Of a stretch of 64,000 nucleotides of DNA, positions 12,241 through 26,525 are shown piece by piece (position 1 is the first letter of the stretch; every line of letters starts with the position of its first letter). A program made the position numbers and the translations under genes. The stretch spans positions 558,001 to 622,000 of the forward strand of contig VTFK01000090.1 in the NCBI GenBank assembly GCA_009617715.1. Direction: 5' to 3'. This DNA is from Plectrocnemia conspersa (Eukaryota; Arthropoda; Insecta; Trichoptera; Polycentropodidae). The notes under the pieces are model-generated. The model made no database searches. It worked only from the letters and a program-made list of their open reading frames with translations, and was not told the origin of the DNA.

Positions 12241-15200
12241 TTATTTTATCTTGTTTTCGAGTTTTTACTTAAATGTGTATGTGTGTGTGTGCGTATAAAA
12301 ATTTGTATGTATTTTTAAACTGTAATTGTAATAAGCGAAAAAATACAAATTTTCCCTTCCACTCAAAACTTTTCATCTTTAATTGGTATCGGTTACTCTA
12401 ACCCTGCCATACAACATTTTAAACCTGTAGATTTGTAAGTGCACATTCTGAAGACAAACTTGACAACTTTTATATATTTGTATTATTTTTTTAATATTTA
12501 TTTTGTGCCGATTATGTGTAAGGTGGACCATACAAAAACATTGTCTGAGCCGCATGTGGCCCGCGGGCTTCGGTTTGGATATCGCTGTTATAATCCAACG
12601 CATAGTAGATTCGTAACAAAAAATAAGTTATCAAACTTATGTATCAGTATGTTATTGACAAGGCACTATCTCTAGTCCAGCGCCAATATCGATAAATCAA
12701 TATCCGTGGATTATTCTCAAGATAATTGAATAAGGGTTAATAAATAAAAAACTAATAATAAAATAGCTTCAGCTTTATGATGACATCTATTAATTAGAAG
12801 TTTTATATATCTCACTAAATCTCAGACTAGTATGTGTGTTATGTATTGGTAGTTAAAGTATAATTTCTTTGACAATCAAAGATTTTTAATAAGAAAAAAA
12901 AGATAATGGAAGCTTGATAAACTATAGTAGTGAGTTCGATTATTGCAACAAAATCTCTATTTTTTATTCATATTTTAAAATAGCGGTATTGAAAAAAGAC
13001 GAATAGCCGTCTCGTATTTTGAGGAATATCTGAGGATTTAACAATGTTATCCTGCATTGATAATCATTTAGGAAAAAACCTCGGATTCACAATAAAACTT
13101 GTGTATATTGGTTTTGTTTTTTACTAAAAAGTTGGTAAAAATATTGAAGCAAACTGCATTAAAATAGTACTTACTTAAAAATTCAAGCAAATATGGAGAC
13201 AACTGTGTACTTCACTATTTACACTAATAATCTTATTTTGGAATTTTAAGATTGATTCTAGATGGTTAAGGTAAAGATTTAGCTACTTGTTTTTCTAATC
13301 ATATATTTGTTTTTTTTCCTACATTTATTTCTAAGCCGAAACTGTATTATAATATAAAGAATTAAAAAATAAATGGTTTTGATTTTCGCTATAAGCTAAA
13401 TTCAATCTTAGTTTAAACTACAAAATGGTATTCTCTAATTCAATAATTGCAAGTTGTCTGTAAGTTAACTAATAACTAAAGTCCGGTAATACTAATCAAA
13501 ACATATATGCAATAAATAAAAATAAAACAATACTTTAACCCTTAGTTTTATCTTGCCATTGTATTATTATACATATAGAACGTTGACAAAATTGCGTTAT
13601 AAATATTTAAACCGTAGCTAAAGACGGTTTAAAGTAAAATAAAAGTTTAAAGTAGCGTTTCAGCTACTGGGCGAATTGATGTCAAAAATGTTTTAAGAAA
13701 CTCCTCCTTCGAAATATAAATTTAGAACTCGCTCCATGACTTGACGGTTCAGTTTAGAACTTCCGAGTAACAGTTTACGCCTTTAAGCCAGCCTTTTAAC
13801 TTTTTTTCAACATCACACACAAAACACTAAGACTCTCCGAGAATAAATAAGCATAAATTTCACATACTGCACGTGGCGGCACAAGTTTGAATTTAATAAG
13901 CAAAACGTTGCAGCTAATTTTATACGCGGTAAACTGAGAACTTACCGTAACTAATTTCATATATCAAATTGCTTCGCATATCTCGCTTTTTCCAACTTAT
14001 GAAATTCTCTCGATTCGAGATTGTAATAAATGTAAAACAATAATTCCTTCGGGGTGAATTTATAGCGTCGTACGATTCGATCTCGAACGTTATGGCGAAA
14101 AATAACTCCAAGGTAATTTATGTATTATAATGAAAGAATATGGAAAAAATCCAACGTTTTTCTTTTTTCCAAAGGTATCAAATGAAGCAGAAATATCCCG
14201 TCGTCTCAGTTAATCTAACGTAATTAATATCGGCCAATGTTAATGCCGCCAATTCGTATCGGTTCAATACAATATGTCGATTTTCCGATAAGGTTTAAGC
14301 TAACCCGTCTTTGCTAATCCAGAAATAATTAATAAGAATTTATTTAGGATCAATAGAGATATCTTTAAATACCATGATAATATATTACAAAAAAAATAAT
14401 AATAATATAAAAATATTTTTTAGTCATATTTTATATAAACGGTTCAAAACAATCACTGTTAATCGTGTATTTAATTTTTTTTGATACAACAATATATTTT
14501 TAAGTTTTTATATTATGTTAAATGCAATTATTAGCGAGCAAAACATTTGATATTTGTATCTTAAATAATTTTTTTTTTGGCACAATAAACAGTTCCCAAT
14601 GAGAACATTAAGATATTTGTTCAAAGCAAAATCCACTTCACTCAGTAGCAAAATATATTAGTAAATTATTTTCAGTATATTAATATAACATAAATAATAA
14701 ATACAAATATATATCAAATGCCTAAATTCATTTTAATATCCAAATATTTTTTTTATTATACTTAAAAGTTATTTTTTTTAAATACTGAAAATAATTTTTA
14801 TTCATTGATTTCTTGTACATATATGATATTTATTATAATTTTGTGATTATTGGGCAAACGAAAATTGCGCATGAAAATCTGAATAAACAAAGTTTTTGTC
14901 CGTTGGACTGAGCGACTGTTGTGGAGAGCAAACATTTGTTGAAATAAGAAAAAATATAGCAACAACCGAAAAATACTTTTATGAGATACCTTTTATTTAA
15001 AAGGTAAAGATCACAATATTTTTAGATTTTTAAAATACAATCATTATGAATTGTCTTCCATTAATTACTAAATTCACTATTCCAATCTGCTCAGTGAAAC
15101 AAATAGTAAAGCAAATATACCTAAAAATAATATTTGCCAACTAATACCTAGATACTAGCGATGACAGCTGATTACAGAAAAAAGCCAAAAAAACTCCCAC

Positions 15201-16490
15201 AAGTTATATTCAAATGTCATAGAGCTTGCTGATTGTCCGCATAGTAGAGATTGTAGAAAAAAAAATATTTATATATAGAATTTCTATACCAGTTTCTTTA
15301 AGATATTAACTAAAATTTTAAAGTAAGTTAAAATCGTGTTGATACCCATTTTTTAAAATAGTATCTATACTCGCAAATCCTTACAAAACATATTTTTATC
15401 TAACAGAAACAACACATTCCCTAAAAGAGTGGTTTTTGCTTTGGAAGAACTAATTAATACTTATTTCTGCCTATCAAATATATTTTTTATCAATTTGTTA
15501 AAGATTATCTACATTTTATCTTCAGTCAGCAATCAAAGCTAAAAAAGTTCTTATTAATATGTTACACTCTAATAAGCATATATTTAATTTAAAAGCAGAA
15601 TATAATTGGTAACTTGAATATCATACCTTTAGAAGCATCCTCGCTTGTTACAATAAAAAAACTAGCTTTATGCGAAAAAATTTCATGTTTTATTAAGTTG
15701 GTAATGCGAACAAAATATTCCCATATCAGAATTTTAAGCAGCATTTTATTTGCTCTTTTACATCTTTTAAATATTTTTAATTTTATTTTTGCTTTTAACT
15801 GTCACATTATTGCCTTTTCCAACTTCATAAATGTACTTTATTTACAGACATTTCTAAAAGAGTTTTCAAATATATATTTATTTATAATGAAAAAGACAGT
15901 TTCTTTATACAAAATAATTGCTTAAAAAAATAGATGGTATCTATTTAATTCAGAGATATTTTTCCTTCTTAATGAAAAAATATATATCAAGTCTAACTTA
16001 ATAACAGTATGAAAAAATACTAAATTGATTTGAATTAAAATTTAAGTAGTGCATCAAGCCATGTTTCAATTAAAAATACCGCATATTATTAACTAAGATA
16101 TGCTTCTTTTCAACAAGAATTCTTATAGAAAAATAATATAAAATAAAACCTGAATAAAATACGGGTATTAAACTCAATAGTAGTTTCGATAGTATACGTA
16201 CAAAAGTAACAAGAAGCAAAATGTTCAAATATAGAAGGTATTTCCAAGTAAATATAATACACAATAACTGCCTTTATACTATTTTAAAAATCAACTTATT
16301 GAATTCTCGACTGGAAAACAATTCTAATTTTAGCGATTTTCATTTTCAGTCAGCGAAACGACTACCGTCGCCATTCTATCAACAAATTTCCCTCGAATCG
16401 GTGCAAAGTGAGCAATATAATGAGATCGGGTCACATTCCCTAGCCTGATAAAGTCAAATATACCATTCGGATATATTATACACACACATA
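12241..16490. other. AT-rich stretch without genes
   Basis: Contains a (GT)n-like run at about 12276-12293 and a GC-richer patch at 13690-14300 with intermediate composition. No exon or transposon recognised. A short hairpin, TACCTTTT-ATTT-AAAAGGTA, lies at about 14987-15006. Confidence 0.45.
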
Positions 16491-16499
16491 TTATTATAC

Positions 16500-16805
16500 A
16501 AATACATATGTGGTGTACGAATGTGCCAGTCTTGTATTTACCTTCAACAGATCAAACAGGATCCATTCCGTCTGGAGGGAAATGTCATTACCGAGATATT
16601 TCGTTTCCCACAAACGCGAACACTCCTTTTCGTTTGGCTGAGACGCGACACAGAAACAAATTTCACGATTCGTTATCGGGTATCGGGTTTCACGTGTGTG
16701 TATGTGGATGTTTTCATATTGGTCACAATATAGAAAATAGTTTATATAAAGGGCCAATTATGGGAGAATCGATCCGGAAGCGTTCTCCACTTGCGGGGTA
16801 TTTTT
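16500..16805. promoter_or_regulatory. GC-richer block, candidate regulatory element
   Basis: A block of more complex sequence between AT-rich flanks, carrying overlapping open frames on both strands and no recognised domain. Regulatory role is inferred from composition only. Confidence 0.22.
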
Positions 16806-17294
16806 CTTATTTTTATTTTTTTATTTTGGTAATCAGACTGAACCTAAAATTTAATACTTCCTTATAATATCATGATCGTAAAATTTATTATCAATATTAT
16901 TTGTGAATTTATTTAGTCATATTAATTTTGAATATAAATATTTTTATATAAAAGTTTAAGGTATTGAATTATTAAAAAGTTTTGTGACAGATTAAAATGA
17001 CTATGCAGTGCTAAGTTAATTACATTGTCTATGCAAAACCAAAAAAAATCAGCGAAATTATTACTAAAGAGTCAAAGAGTCAATATGTTAAAATTTTTAA
17101 AATAATCCTACTTAATAAATAGCTAAAATGTATTTATTTTAATTGAATATGGACCATTGTGACCTAACATTTCACCCCAATACTTCACGATGGTAAAAAT
17201 ACAATACAGTATTATTATAATACACAAAAAATACAAGACATGTAAAATAAATGAAGACGTAGTAAGAAAAAAAAATATATAAAATATTATGATT

Positions 17295-17405
17295 AAATGA
17301 TACAAACTGAACTAGTTCCTCGTAACTGACATTAAATAGATCAACATGCAATACCAACATATTATGAAGCTGAATGGTAACAGCCACAGGCGAGTCGAGG
17401 GAATA
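17295..17405 (-). repeat. Dispersed repeat B, copy 1
   Basis: Matches 32372-32470 over about 100 bp with substitutions and small indels. Shared blocks include ATACAAAC-G-AC-AG-TCCTCGT, CATTAAA-AGATCAA, GCAAT and CA-AGGCGA-TCG. The minus strand reads DSPVAVTIQLHNMLVLHVDLFN here and DSPMIIVIWLLNTVPLLIDLFN there, so a hydrophobic coding segment may be the ancestor. Function unknown. Confidence 0.55.
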
Positions 17406-17999
17406 TAAAAATTGTAATAATAGTTGTAATATTTCTCTGCGTTCTTAGAATTATAATTATATGAAAATAATATTAATATTTTATTTTATAAAAACGCAGC
17501 TTATTTTTTTTAATAATATACTATAATTCTACAGAATAAAACGTTATTATTATCTAGTATCTATATTGCAGTTCGGACTAAAATATAACAATAAATAAAT
17601 TAATTTATTTCGCATTTAGTCAATCATCAGTTTGTTACGCATTTAGTTGAAATTATGAAGTTTTAAGTAAAATATTTATTTTTTCATAAAATCACCAATG
17701 TTTTTTAACATTTGTAGCAAATTAAATAGTGCTTAACACTTTTGTAATAAGATATTAAATATGACTTAAGTAAGTGCTGTATAATAAAGTAATGCCTTTA
17801 TTGAGAACTGCTCTGATGCAACTGAAAACTTTATTTAAGAAAATATATGCTCACCTAATATTTCACTTTTAAATAATATAATGCTTCTCGGGTAAATACA
17901 CGTCACATCTTCTGAAATATTGCATTTTACATCTTCAGCTCCTTGTCGTAGTGAACCATATCGCATTACATCATCCTAAATTTCCTTTTATTTCGTTAT

Positions 18000-18330
18000 T
18001 TACATTTACCTTGTCAAAGGCCATGTCTAAGAACAGTAGCGAGCGACGTATAAAATAAAACATAAGCGAACTTTTCCGTCGGTAAATTTTGTAATCTCTC
18101 CTTTCAGCCGCTAACTTCGTGACTGGCTTTCATATTGTTAGCGGCGATATGGAGTTGTGTACTATTATTTTTTTACTTTGCATATCCGTGTGGGCATATA
18201 AAAAATATATGTGTAGTATCTGGGAGTATATGAGTGTATACCACATTTCATTCGTTGCCGGTCTTTCCAGCCGTGCATAATGGCGGGCTCGAATCGAGCG
18301 CGAGATAAGATGCGGAAAATTGTACATTCA
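18000..18330. promoter_or_regulatory. GC-richer block, candidate regulatory element
   Basis: Intermediate-GC sequence with CpG (AGCGAGCGACG near 18036, ATCGAGCGCGAG near 18294) in AT-rich surroundings. No coding signal; regulatory role is a guess. Confidence 0.2.
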
Positions 18331-18817
18331 GACATGATACACATACACATATTTGCACAAATACGGTTACACAAATGTATATTAGGTTGTTGGTGAAACA
18401 ATCCCAGAGTTTTTTGTTATCAAATAAACACATATAAAAATAAAAAGCACTCTGTGTGAAACATCATCAGATACATACTCGGTCTCAATATTGAAACATT
18501 CTATTGGATTGATGTATTTTTATAATAAAAGTTGTATTGAATACGAGTGAAATTCGTAAAGAAGAGATACAAACTTTTATTTTAAGATTACTTATAACAC
18601 GTTTATTTTTTTTCAACACACTCAGCATGAACCTCAATGCACATAGTGAGCCTGTAAATAAATGTTTAGCTTCCAATAGTATATTTTCGTTTCTTCCCCC
18701 ATTATTCATACCCGACGGCTATAAATTTATACATAATGCTATATAAAAACAATTTTCGACTTTTTTTTAAAGGTATAATGACCAGTGAGTTTTTCCGATT
18801 TGTGATTTGACATATTT

Positions 18818-18855
18818 AGCCAGTAAGACGCTAAAAGATCTGCGTCTTACTGGCT
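18818..18855. repeat. Perfect 14-bp stem-loop followed by a T run
   Basis: AGCCAGTAAGACGC (18818-18831), a 10-nt loop, then GCGTCTTACTGGCT (18842-18855), running directly into T(6). It looks like a bacterial intrinsic terminator or a Pol III stop. In an insect intron it is more likely a small transposon footprint or a hairpin RNA source. Confidence 0.9.
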
Positions 18856-19139
18856 TTTTTGAACTTATAAAAAAAATGGTTCTAATAATAAAAGTTATTA
18901 AAACGACAGAAAAAATATTTGTGTTGGTCTGTATTGAGTCAATTTAGTATTTATGGAGCCGTAGCGTGTGCAACACTGAGCATGAGTAAGAGAAATATGT
19001 TAGAGAAAGGCGTATTATTATTTACATATGAATAACATAATACATATGTTTGCTAATTTAAAGTTTATTCCAAGCAAATATTATCATACAAAGTCAAAAT
19101 AAGTTTTATTGTGATTTTCTTATCATATCGCTTCTGTAA

Positions 19140-19330
19140 ACTCTTAAAGGGTTCATCGTCGCAGCGTCGACGGTACTTTTAGACATATATGTACAGACAA
19201 AAGATATCGGTGTACTCTCCGGGGCAGATGTAAGAAACGTCAGGAGAATTTCCCTCGACGGGAAAAGCGGAAAACTCCACAAAGTGAATTGTCCTAAACA
19301 TGTATTCTAGAAGATATGCACACGGAGGCG
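19140..19330. promoter_or_regulatory. GC-richer block before the SINE
   Basis: Higher-complexity, CpG-containing segment (GTCGCAGCGTCGACGG near 19158). No coding signal; candidate regulatory sequence only. Confidence 0.2.
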
Positions 19331-19474
19331 TGTGACTCGTAGCTACACAATTCTCATTTTATATGCTCGCTCAAATCTGGACCACAGAATCTCAAAGGAT
19401 TTCTTTTTTCGCTTGTTGTGATAGACGTTGATATACACTGTGGTTTTATTTAATATTGGTTATGTAAATATTTT

Positions 19475-19610
19475 ACCAGCACGATAACGCGATGGTACAA
19501 GTCATGCGTTTCAAGTTGTTTGTTTGCTCTGAATCAAGTTTGGTTTGAATCCCATATGAACCCACAGGGTTTTTAAATTTATATAATGTCTGTGTGATTA
19601 ATGAAATTAA
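19475..19610 (+). mobile_element. tRNA-derived SINE
   Basis: An A-box-like TAACGCGATGG (19485-19495) and a B-box GGTTTGAATCC (19542-19552, consensus GGTTCGANTCC) lie about 46 nt apart, the layout of an internal RNA polymerase III promoter. The sequence does not fold as a full tRNA. After the head comes CCCACAGGGTTTTTAAATTT, a tail type seen in insect SINEs. The 3' end is not sharp. Confidence 0.62.
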
Positions 19611-19619
19611 ATTTTGATC

Positions 19620-21580
19620 ATTCACTTTAATCTAGCTTTTTATTCAAGGTTAACTATATCATTATTGTATTACATGTAAAATTATGCTTTATAAACTGTA
19701 AGGTTTTTAATAAAAATATGCTTAAAAAATAATAGTAAGTTAAATTAAGAAGCAAACAGTCGATATTAATTTATTAAAGGTGGTTCCTGATTTAATTAAA
19801 GATTTTTTTTAACAATTTGATTAAAGCTATAACCAACTATTAAACGTTACAGAAACACTACCCTAATTTCTTTATGCATCTATTATGAAACCCAGTACCT
19901 TGTAATTCTATGTAATGCTTTTAATGTAACTGATACTGTTAGATATTATATTTAATAACTTTTTAACAAATTACAGCTCCAGTGTAATATTTATTTGTAT
20001 TGAAAAAGAGATTATTTGTAATATTTGCATTGTCATTTTAACTCACTGTGTGTATTGGTTTTATTTAGCACATGATACTATTCATTTCAATCTTTTTTGA
20101 TATACACTATATGACTATACACTAACATAGTTTTGGACAATTCTGAGAACATGTCTCGTCAATCGAAGAGTTTAAAAGTTGACGAAGCGTATAATACCAG
20201 CGCCTCAGATTAACTTAACTAATATTATTCTTGAAACAAACTTAGAACTGATGTTATTTTTAGAGCCCTAACTTTAAGATATTGTTTAGCAACATTTGTA
20301 GCTTCGCTAGTTTTTTAGTAAAATAAAAAAATATTCAATATTTGTATATTTTATTAAATATTTTAACTTATAAGATATTTTTTTATAGTTGCTTAGGTTG
20401 AATAGATTTTAGTTATATGTTTTATATAATTAAATCATATTTTATTTTATTTTATTTTTTATATACAGTTTTAATTAAAAAATTCAAAATGTTTTGATGA
20501 AACTTTTCATATCGCCGCATTGCTTGATTTATGCTTTCCACTATTTGCTAACCGCAAGATATTCTCATAAAATATAACATTCTCTTTGTTTGATGACTTT
20601 TAAAATATATTCATGCAGCTGATAATTAAAAACAGGGCCGAATTTCAGCTGTTCCTCTAAGACGGCTGGCAGGTAATTAATAATTTGCCAAGACCAATTA
20701 TAAAGATTCGTGAAAAATGAACCAAAGTCGAATGAGCGTTATTGTTGGACTAAATTTATTTACTAGACTTACTTATGTTATTGCTTTTTTAAATGATATA
20801 ATGTTTTGTATCTTAAATTTTGATTTGCATAGTATTTTTTATTGTTTCTAACAAAGATTCTGGATACCAGTAATACGCACGTCATTTGATGATATAATGA
20901 TTTTTATTTCGATTATGAATTTGCATATTTATTGCTTATTTGTTTACGATAATATAAGCATATGAATGAATTAATTTGTTTGAAGGCCAATTTAATTATA
21001 TGACACAGAAATAATATAAACATAATTTTTTACTTATCAGAAGTGCATAATTGGAATACTTTACACGATATATATTTGCTTCTATACAGTGTAACAAATA
21101 ATTTATTAGATTTTCAGAGGATTTAATGTTGTAACTTTTAAATAAAAAATAGAGTTTATCTTTTAATTAAATAAAATAAGTTAATGTTAATGTAATTTTA
21201 ATTAATTTTTTTAAACTGTTTTACTGAAAATTGACTTATTTAATCAAAAATCCTCACAATCTTTTAGCTTAGTAAATAGTAGGCTTATCATACTTTTTCA
21301 CCTTATTAAATTGTAGTTTAAGTAAAAAATTCATTCACCTAAGTTTCATAGACGCTCACTCTCAAAGCTAAAATATAAATATTACAGCAGTAAGAACAGA
21401 ACAAATTATTGTTCTCATATTTACTTAAGCTTTTAATTTATGCACTGGTAATGAAAATGAAAAGTATAAGTAGTAAAAAATAACTTTTATATTTATTATC
21501 CACGAAAAGATTCAATCTGTCTAATTGATTATTACACGAATTTTTTTTTTTGCTTTATAAAATGATACAATCTTATATTA
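19620..21580. other. AT-rich stretch without genes
   Basis: Includes a (TTTTA)n-like tract at about 20438-20462 and no recognised exon or transposon. Confidence 0.45.
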
Positions 21581-21588
21581 TGTATAGC

Positions 21589-21765
21589 CAGTGGCGTAGC
21601 TAGGATTTATGCCTAACTTTGCCCCCCCCCCCTCTTTCCACAAACACAATTATCTTATACAAAATCTGACTTACCTTAAAATCTGTATCTTAATGCATGT
21701 CTTCAATATGCCAAAACTTTTGGGGCAGGCAGCCCTTTTGGACCCCGTCCACAGCTACGCTACAT
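21589..21765 (+). mobile_element. hAT-type MITE relic
   Basis: Starts CAGTGGCGTAGCTAGG, a terminal motif common in non-autonomous hAT elements of invertebrates. It ends with CCACAGCTACGCTAC, an imperfect reverse complement of that motif. A C(11) run lies at about 21622-21632. No clear 8-bp target duplication survives. Confidence 0.6.
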
Positions 21766-21839
21766 ACCCTTCACATATTATATTCATATAAAAAAGTTTG
21801 ATGAAATATGTTAATGGTTATAAGGCATTTCATTATTTT

Positions 21840-22740
21840 ATCACGTGCTCGACTCGAACAAACAATGAGAAACATCTGGTGTAACTTCGGCTTTTATCGA
21901 TTCTAAGAAACTGGCAAAATTTTCGGGCCAGCCAAAAAAATATTTTATTGTTATTTTATGATCAGCCATCTCATAAAATCAGTATTTGTTAAACAATTGT
22001 TTATTGTTTTCACATGTTTAACTTAGCTCTTAGCTATTCGTGCATATATATTTTTAGCACATTCAGTTTAAGAATCACATTACAGGAACGGTCATTCTAT
22101 TGCGAAAAGTGCGTCTCGAGCGGTGCCTTCCCACAATTAATTATATATATATAAAAAACATAGATTCCTCATTGATTACCACCATGTACACATCATTCAA
22201 CTATGCGTTTCTAATAGCATTTAAGTCGTGCTCTAGTTATATCTAGATTCGTGTATTAATTTAAATATTTCTTAAATCATCGCCAGTTATATATTAATAT
22301 TTACCCTTCGTTAACATTAAACACGTTTTCGTGATTGATACAAACACCTCGTTTGAAGATTCGCCATCGCTAACGAGCGTATCTCCTTTGTCAATTGTCT
22401 TGGCATTTGTATGGAAATTAGTGACCGCAATTGGCATTATGCTAAACTCCCGACTCTTGCCTCAATATAATCCTATTCGAATATTTCCATACACCCAGAT
22501 ATGTATTGTAATATTCCGTACAGCCGCAAAACTGACCTCAATTGGTTTAATGTCGGGTCGGAAGGCGAACAAGAGGGTCAAGCCTGCGTAGTATAAATTT
22601 CCAATTAAACGAACAACTTCAAATATGTACCAATTACACGGCTAATTCTAGCACGCTGCGCATTCTTTCAATTATGTGTTTTTCAACCTGTTTTGCGTTA
22701 AACAATTGCGAGGGTGATTCGATAAGCTAATGCTACCTGT
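21840..22740. promoter_or_regulatory. Moderately GC-richer block, unassigned
   Basis: Composition is closer to unique sequence, with an 86-codon plus-strand open frame (22331-22591) that has no recognised domain or splice borders. It could be a conserved non-coding element. Confidence 0.18.
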
Positions 22741-25700
22741 GTTTTTATACCAAGACCCTGTTTTTATATTTAAACTGTACTGCTTTATTGTTTGTATATA
22801 AAAAAAACAGTATATTTTTCCTTATTCATAAATAAATTTAATATTTTAATTATTTCCCTATAAATATTCCCTACTTAATTATTGAAATTTTATGACAAGC
22901 ATACGCAAAGTGTTATACGACGACATTGAAATAAAATAAATTTTGAACCGCTATTTGCTTCGATGTAGTTAAGGCATCCAAATAACCAGCTAAATTCATT
23001 ACCCGGTTCCTTTGCATTTTTTCATAAATTAAACTTAAATACTCGGATTTTAATTTTTTTGGTAAACGGAAAATGTTTGAGAATGCCGAAAACTTACATT
23101 GTGAAACAATATTTTTGAACCGTTGAAGAGGGATTTCCTGTCCCTTTTCGATACAATGCTCTCACTACCCACTTAATCTCTAAATGGGTTTTGCGAAATA
23201 TAAGAATAGCTGGAGAATTTTGCATCTTGAAAATTAATGAAAATTAAAATATGAGATACAGTATATTTCATATGAAGAAATAAAATATTATATTAAAATT
23301 TAAATTCTCGGGTACCCGTTAAAATAACAGGGTATTCGGTTCTTTTAAAATGCGCGGTTTTGGTTTTACCCGGATCGGGAGGCCTAAATGTAGCACAAGC
23401 TCTTGATAAAGTCAATGAAGATTTGGAATTTAAACTTCAGATACTATTACGTAAATCAGTAAGGTCCAACCTTTTTAGAGTAAAGAGATATAATAACTAT
23501 TTCAAAACTTTATCCAATAACAAAATTATTGGATATTATTATTTACGTTTCTATTTTCAACTTAACATAAATATTAAAATAATATGCCTTACTTTTATTT
23601 TTAAAAAAAATTATCTAATAATATTTAGTCGCTAGTTTTTTTTATTTTTTTTTTGAGAATATCATTAGGTTTTTTTAATAATAAATAAAAATTTAATTTA
23701 ATGTGTCCTATTATTTGTCTTAGTTAAATATAATATGTTTAATTAATTTGCCACAATGTAATTTATATTCATTATTCATATTTATTTTATTTTTAACTAA
23801 TTATTAACATATTCACGGTAGTTACCATTAGTTAATTTATTACAGTTTACTTTATGTTTAAAAATGTTTATAAAATATTTTATATTCCATGTCAATATTA
23901 TATTATTAAACTTCGCAAGTGATAATTTATATATAATATTCGTATGTATAATAATATTTCCAAAAAATTAAATTATTATTGCTAGTATAGTGATTTACAT
24001 ATACTGTATAATCTTTTAAATTACGTGCTTAAACAAATAAGTCTAATTGCTCATAAAATACAACAATATTTTTGATTAGACTATCAATATTTTGGAAAAA
24101 ATCAATACTGTTTTATGAAAAAAATGTATTATACTCTTTATTAAATAAGACTAGTTATTTCTATTTGTTAATATTGTGATAGTTTTAAACGGACAGTATT
24201 TATTTTAATTGTGTAAAATTTAATTATATGAATATATTATTATTATTTTCAATTTTATTATTTTATTTGTGTAATATTGATAGATAAATAATGATTGATT
24301 ATTGCCTTATTGCAAAATCAACATAGACTGTCAATAACAAAGCCATGCGTCAGCTTAACGAATATAAATAGCTATCTAAATTAAAAAAACTGTTTTGCAA
24401 AGTTTATACATTTTATACTATAAAGAAATAATAAACAAGGAAGATGTTGTTTATGATTTACGTTTTAAAGAAAAAAAACACAGCGATTCTCCCTTCATAA
24501 AAAATAATAATGTAACAATTTTAGCAAATTCTCTTTTTTGCACTTTTTTTTGTTTATCAACTTTCGCAAACTTTTTTTACGGCTACAATTTTTCAGTCAA
24601 ACTTTCGTAACCGTACTGCGATTCGACAGTCGTAAGTGTAAAACTTTTGTAATGTCGAACAATAAAAGCACACCACGTTTATAAAATGCTGTTTGATTAA
24701 AGGATGTTAAATAAATATAAATAATTACTTTTTAATTAAAATATCTCAGTTTTAATCTAGTTTCAAACTCAGCCCAAAATAAACATAAATTTACAATATA
24801 ATTACAATACAAATGGAATTTAAGCTTCGTTTGCATTCAATAGCCATATCAAAATCGCTTTATTAAGATAGACAGTCATTAATTCAACGATTATATAAAT
24901 GGAACACAATTTGTAAATTTATATACTGATAAATTGAATATCTATTGTATAATATATACTTTTGTATTATATACATAGATCTTAAATATTTTAAACTCGA
25001 TAATGTAAGTGCAGAAGTATGATGTTTATCTGAAAAGCGTGCATAAAAATATTTATCTTTGGAATTTTATCTTCATTGTTTGGAAAATATTTTGCTTCCA
25101 GCTAATAGAATATCGTTTATCAAAGAATGCACTGATTTCATTAAAAATACAAACATTATCTCTTGTTTAGATAATAAAAAGGCTTTTAATATTTATAAAA
25201 TGTTTTTAATATTTTATGTTCTCAATTGAAATTTTGGAAATCATTTACATTTTTAATTACGAACTAAGTATATTTGTAATTTTAATAAATAATTATATCA
25301 TTTCACACAAACATGTGCTATGTATTATTTTTACAACTGAAAAATAAATTATTTAATAGTCGCAATAATAAATTAAATGTAATAATATTTTCTCTGGCAT
25401 ATTTAAGTGTTTGATTTAATAAAAAAATTCTTATATATCACAGACTACGATGAAAACAACCTTAAATTAGTGCAAAAAATAGCAATGCACACATTGCTTT
25501 AGAGGCTAAAAACATATCAATAATTCCAGACTTTGAGCTAGATTAGCACTTAGTCCATTGTATTATTTTTTATTTGACTCAATGTAAAAGGTTTACATTT
25601 TTTTTATCTAAATTGTAACTAAACTTTTTAATTCATATTGCTATTTTTAATATATTGTAGGTAATAACAAATTCGTAAAGATGAAAATAGTTATAAGCCA

Positions 25701-26490
25701 GTAACACATATTATATATGTATATTGTTACTTCTTGAGAATTTCTTGAGAAAAATGCCAAATCGATAATTCTTATTTGTCTAGAATTAACATAGAGCCTT
25801 TTTTTATTGTATTAAAATGTTTTACAACCACTGCATTGTGTTTATATCACTATATAATAAAGAGTGGATCCATGGCAGAAGTTTGAAAATATATATGATT
25901 TCTTGAAAGCTATGACAAATAATTGTTTATGATTTTCTCAACTACTCTAATCGATCATATATTGTATTTAATAATCTAAGAACTACATTACTAATCAGAT
26001 AAGAAGAAACAGTTTTCAACAAAGCTAGGCTATTGAATTTTTCTGTAAAGATTTACTGTAAATATCTGCAATGTGTAGAATGAATTTCCATTTTTTCTCA
26101 GACATCACACCAAGGTCTTTAGTGGAGAAAGGACCCGTTGAAAATATTATTCCGCCAGCATCAAGTATCTTTAAAATAAAATTATAAAAAAGGACTTTCA
26201 CAGAGAATTAAGAATCCGAAATCAACTGCACTCTCTTGAAAATTTTCAAGTGGTCCGCATAAAACAATAAATTTGAGTGAACATCCAGACTTTTTCTATA
26301 TTCACGAGTTACACGCAGCTTTAAAATTATATGTGTTTTTTTTAGAATTTGTATTGTATTGTCTTTTTTTTGCCATATTGTATAATTTCTCAAGCAATAA
26401 TAATTAAACAAATATAAGTTATGAATATCAACAATCCAGATATTTGCTACGAACGTCTCAAAAGCCTATTAAAGAATCTATTATTACCTT
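22741..26490. other. AT-rich stretch upstream of exon A
   Basis: A short GC-richer patch at about 23300-23410 carries CGGGTACCCG and ACCCGGATCGGGAGG, which could be a transposon end. Otherwise nothing is recognised. Confidence 0.4.
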
Positions 26491-26525
26491 TTAACCCATA
26501 TTGATTATCTCTTGTTTTATTTCAG

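Larger units (their letters stand above)
1..26525 (+). other. Upstream intron or 5' flank of the Dscam-like gene
   Basis: Exon A has a clear acceptor and enters in phase 1, so at least one exon lies further 5'. None was recognised in these 26.5 kb, so the stretch is most simply an intron that runs off the window. It holds only repeats and candidate regulatory blocks, listed separately. Confidence 0.55.

Noticed and set aside
18818..18855. Bacterial contamination or transferred DNA suggested by the terminator-like hairpin
   Set aside because: Flanks are the same AT-rich intron sequence without any bacterial gene.
19475..19560. Functional tRNA gene
   Set aside because: A and B boxes are present but the acceptor and anticodon stems do not fold, so a SINE head fits better.
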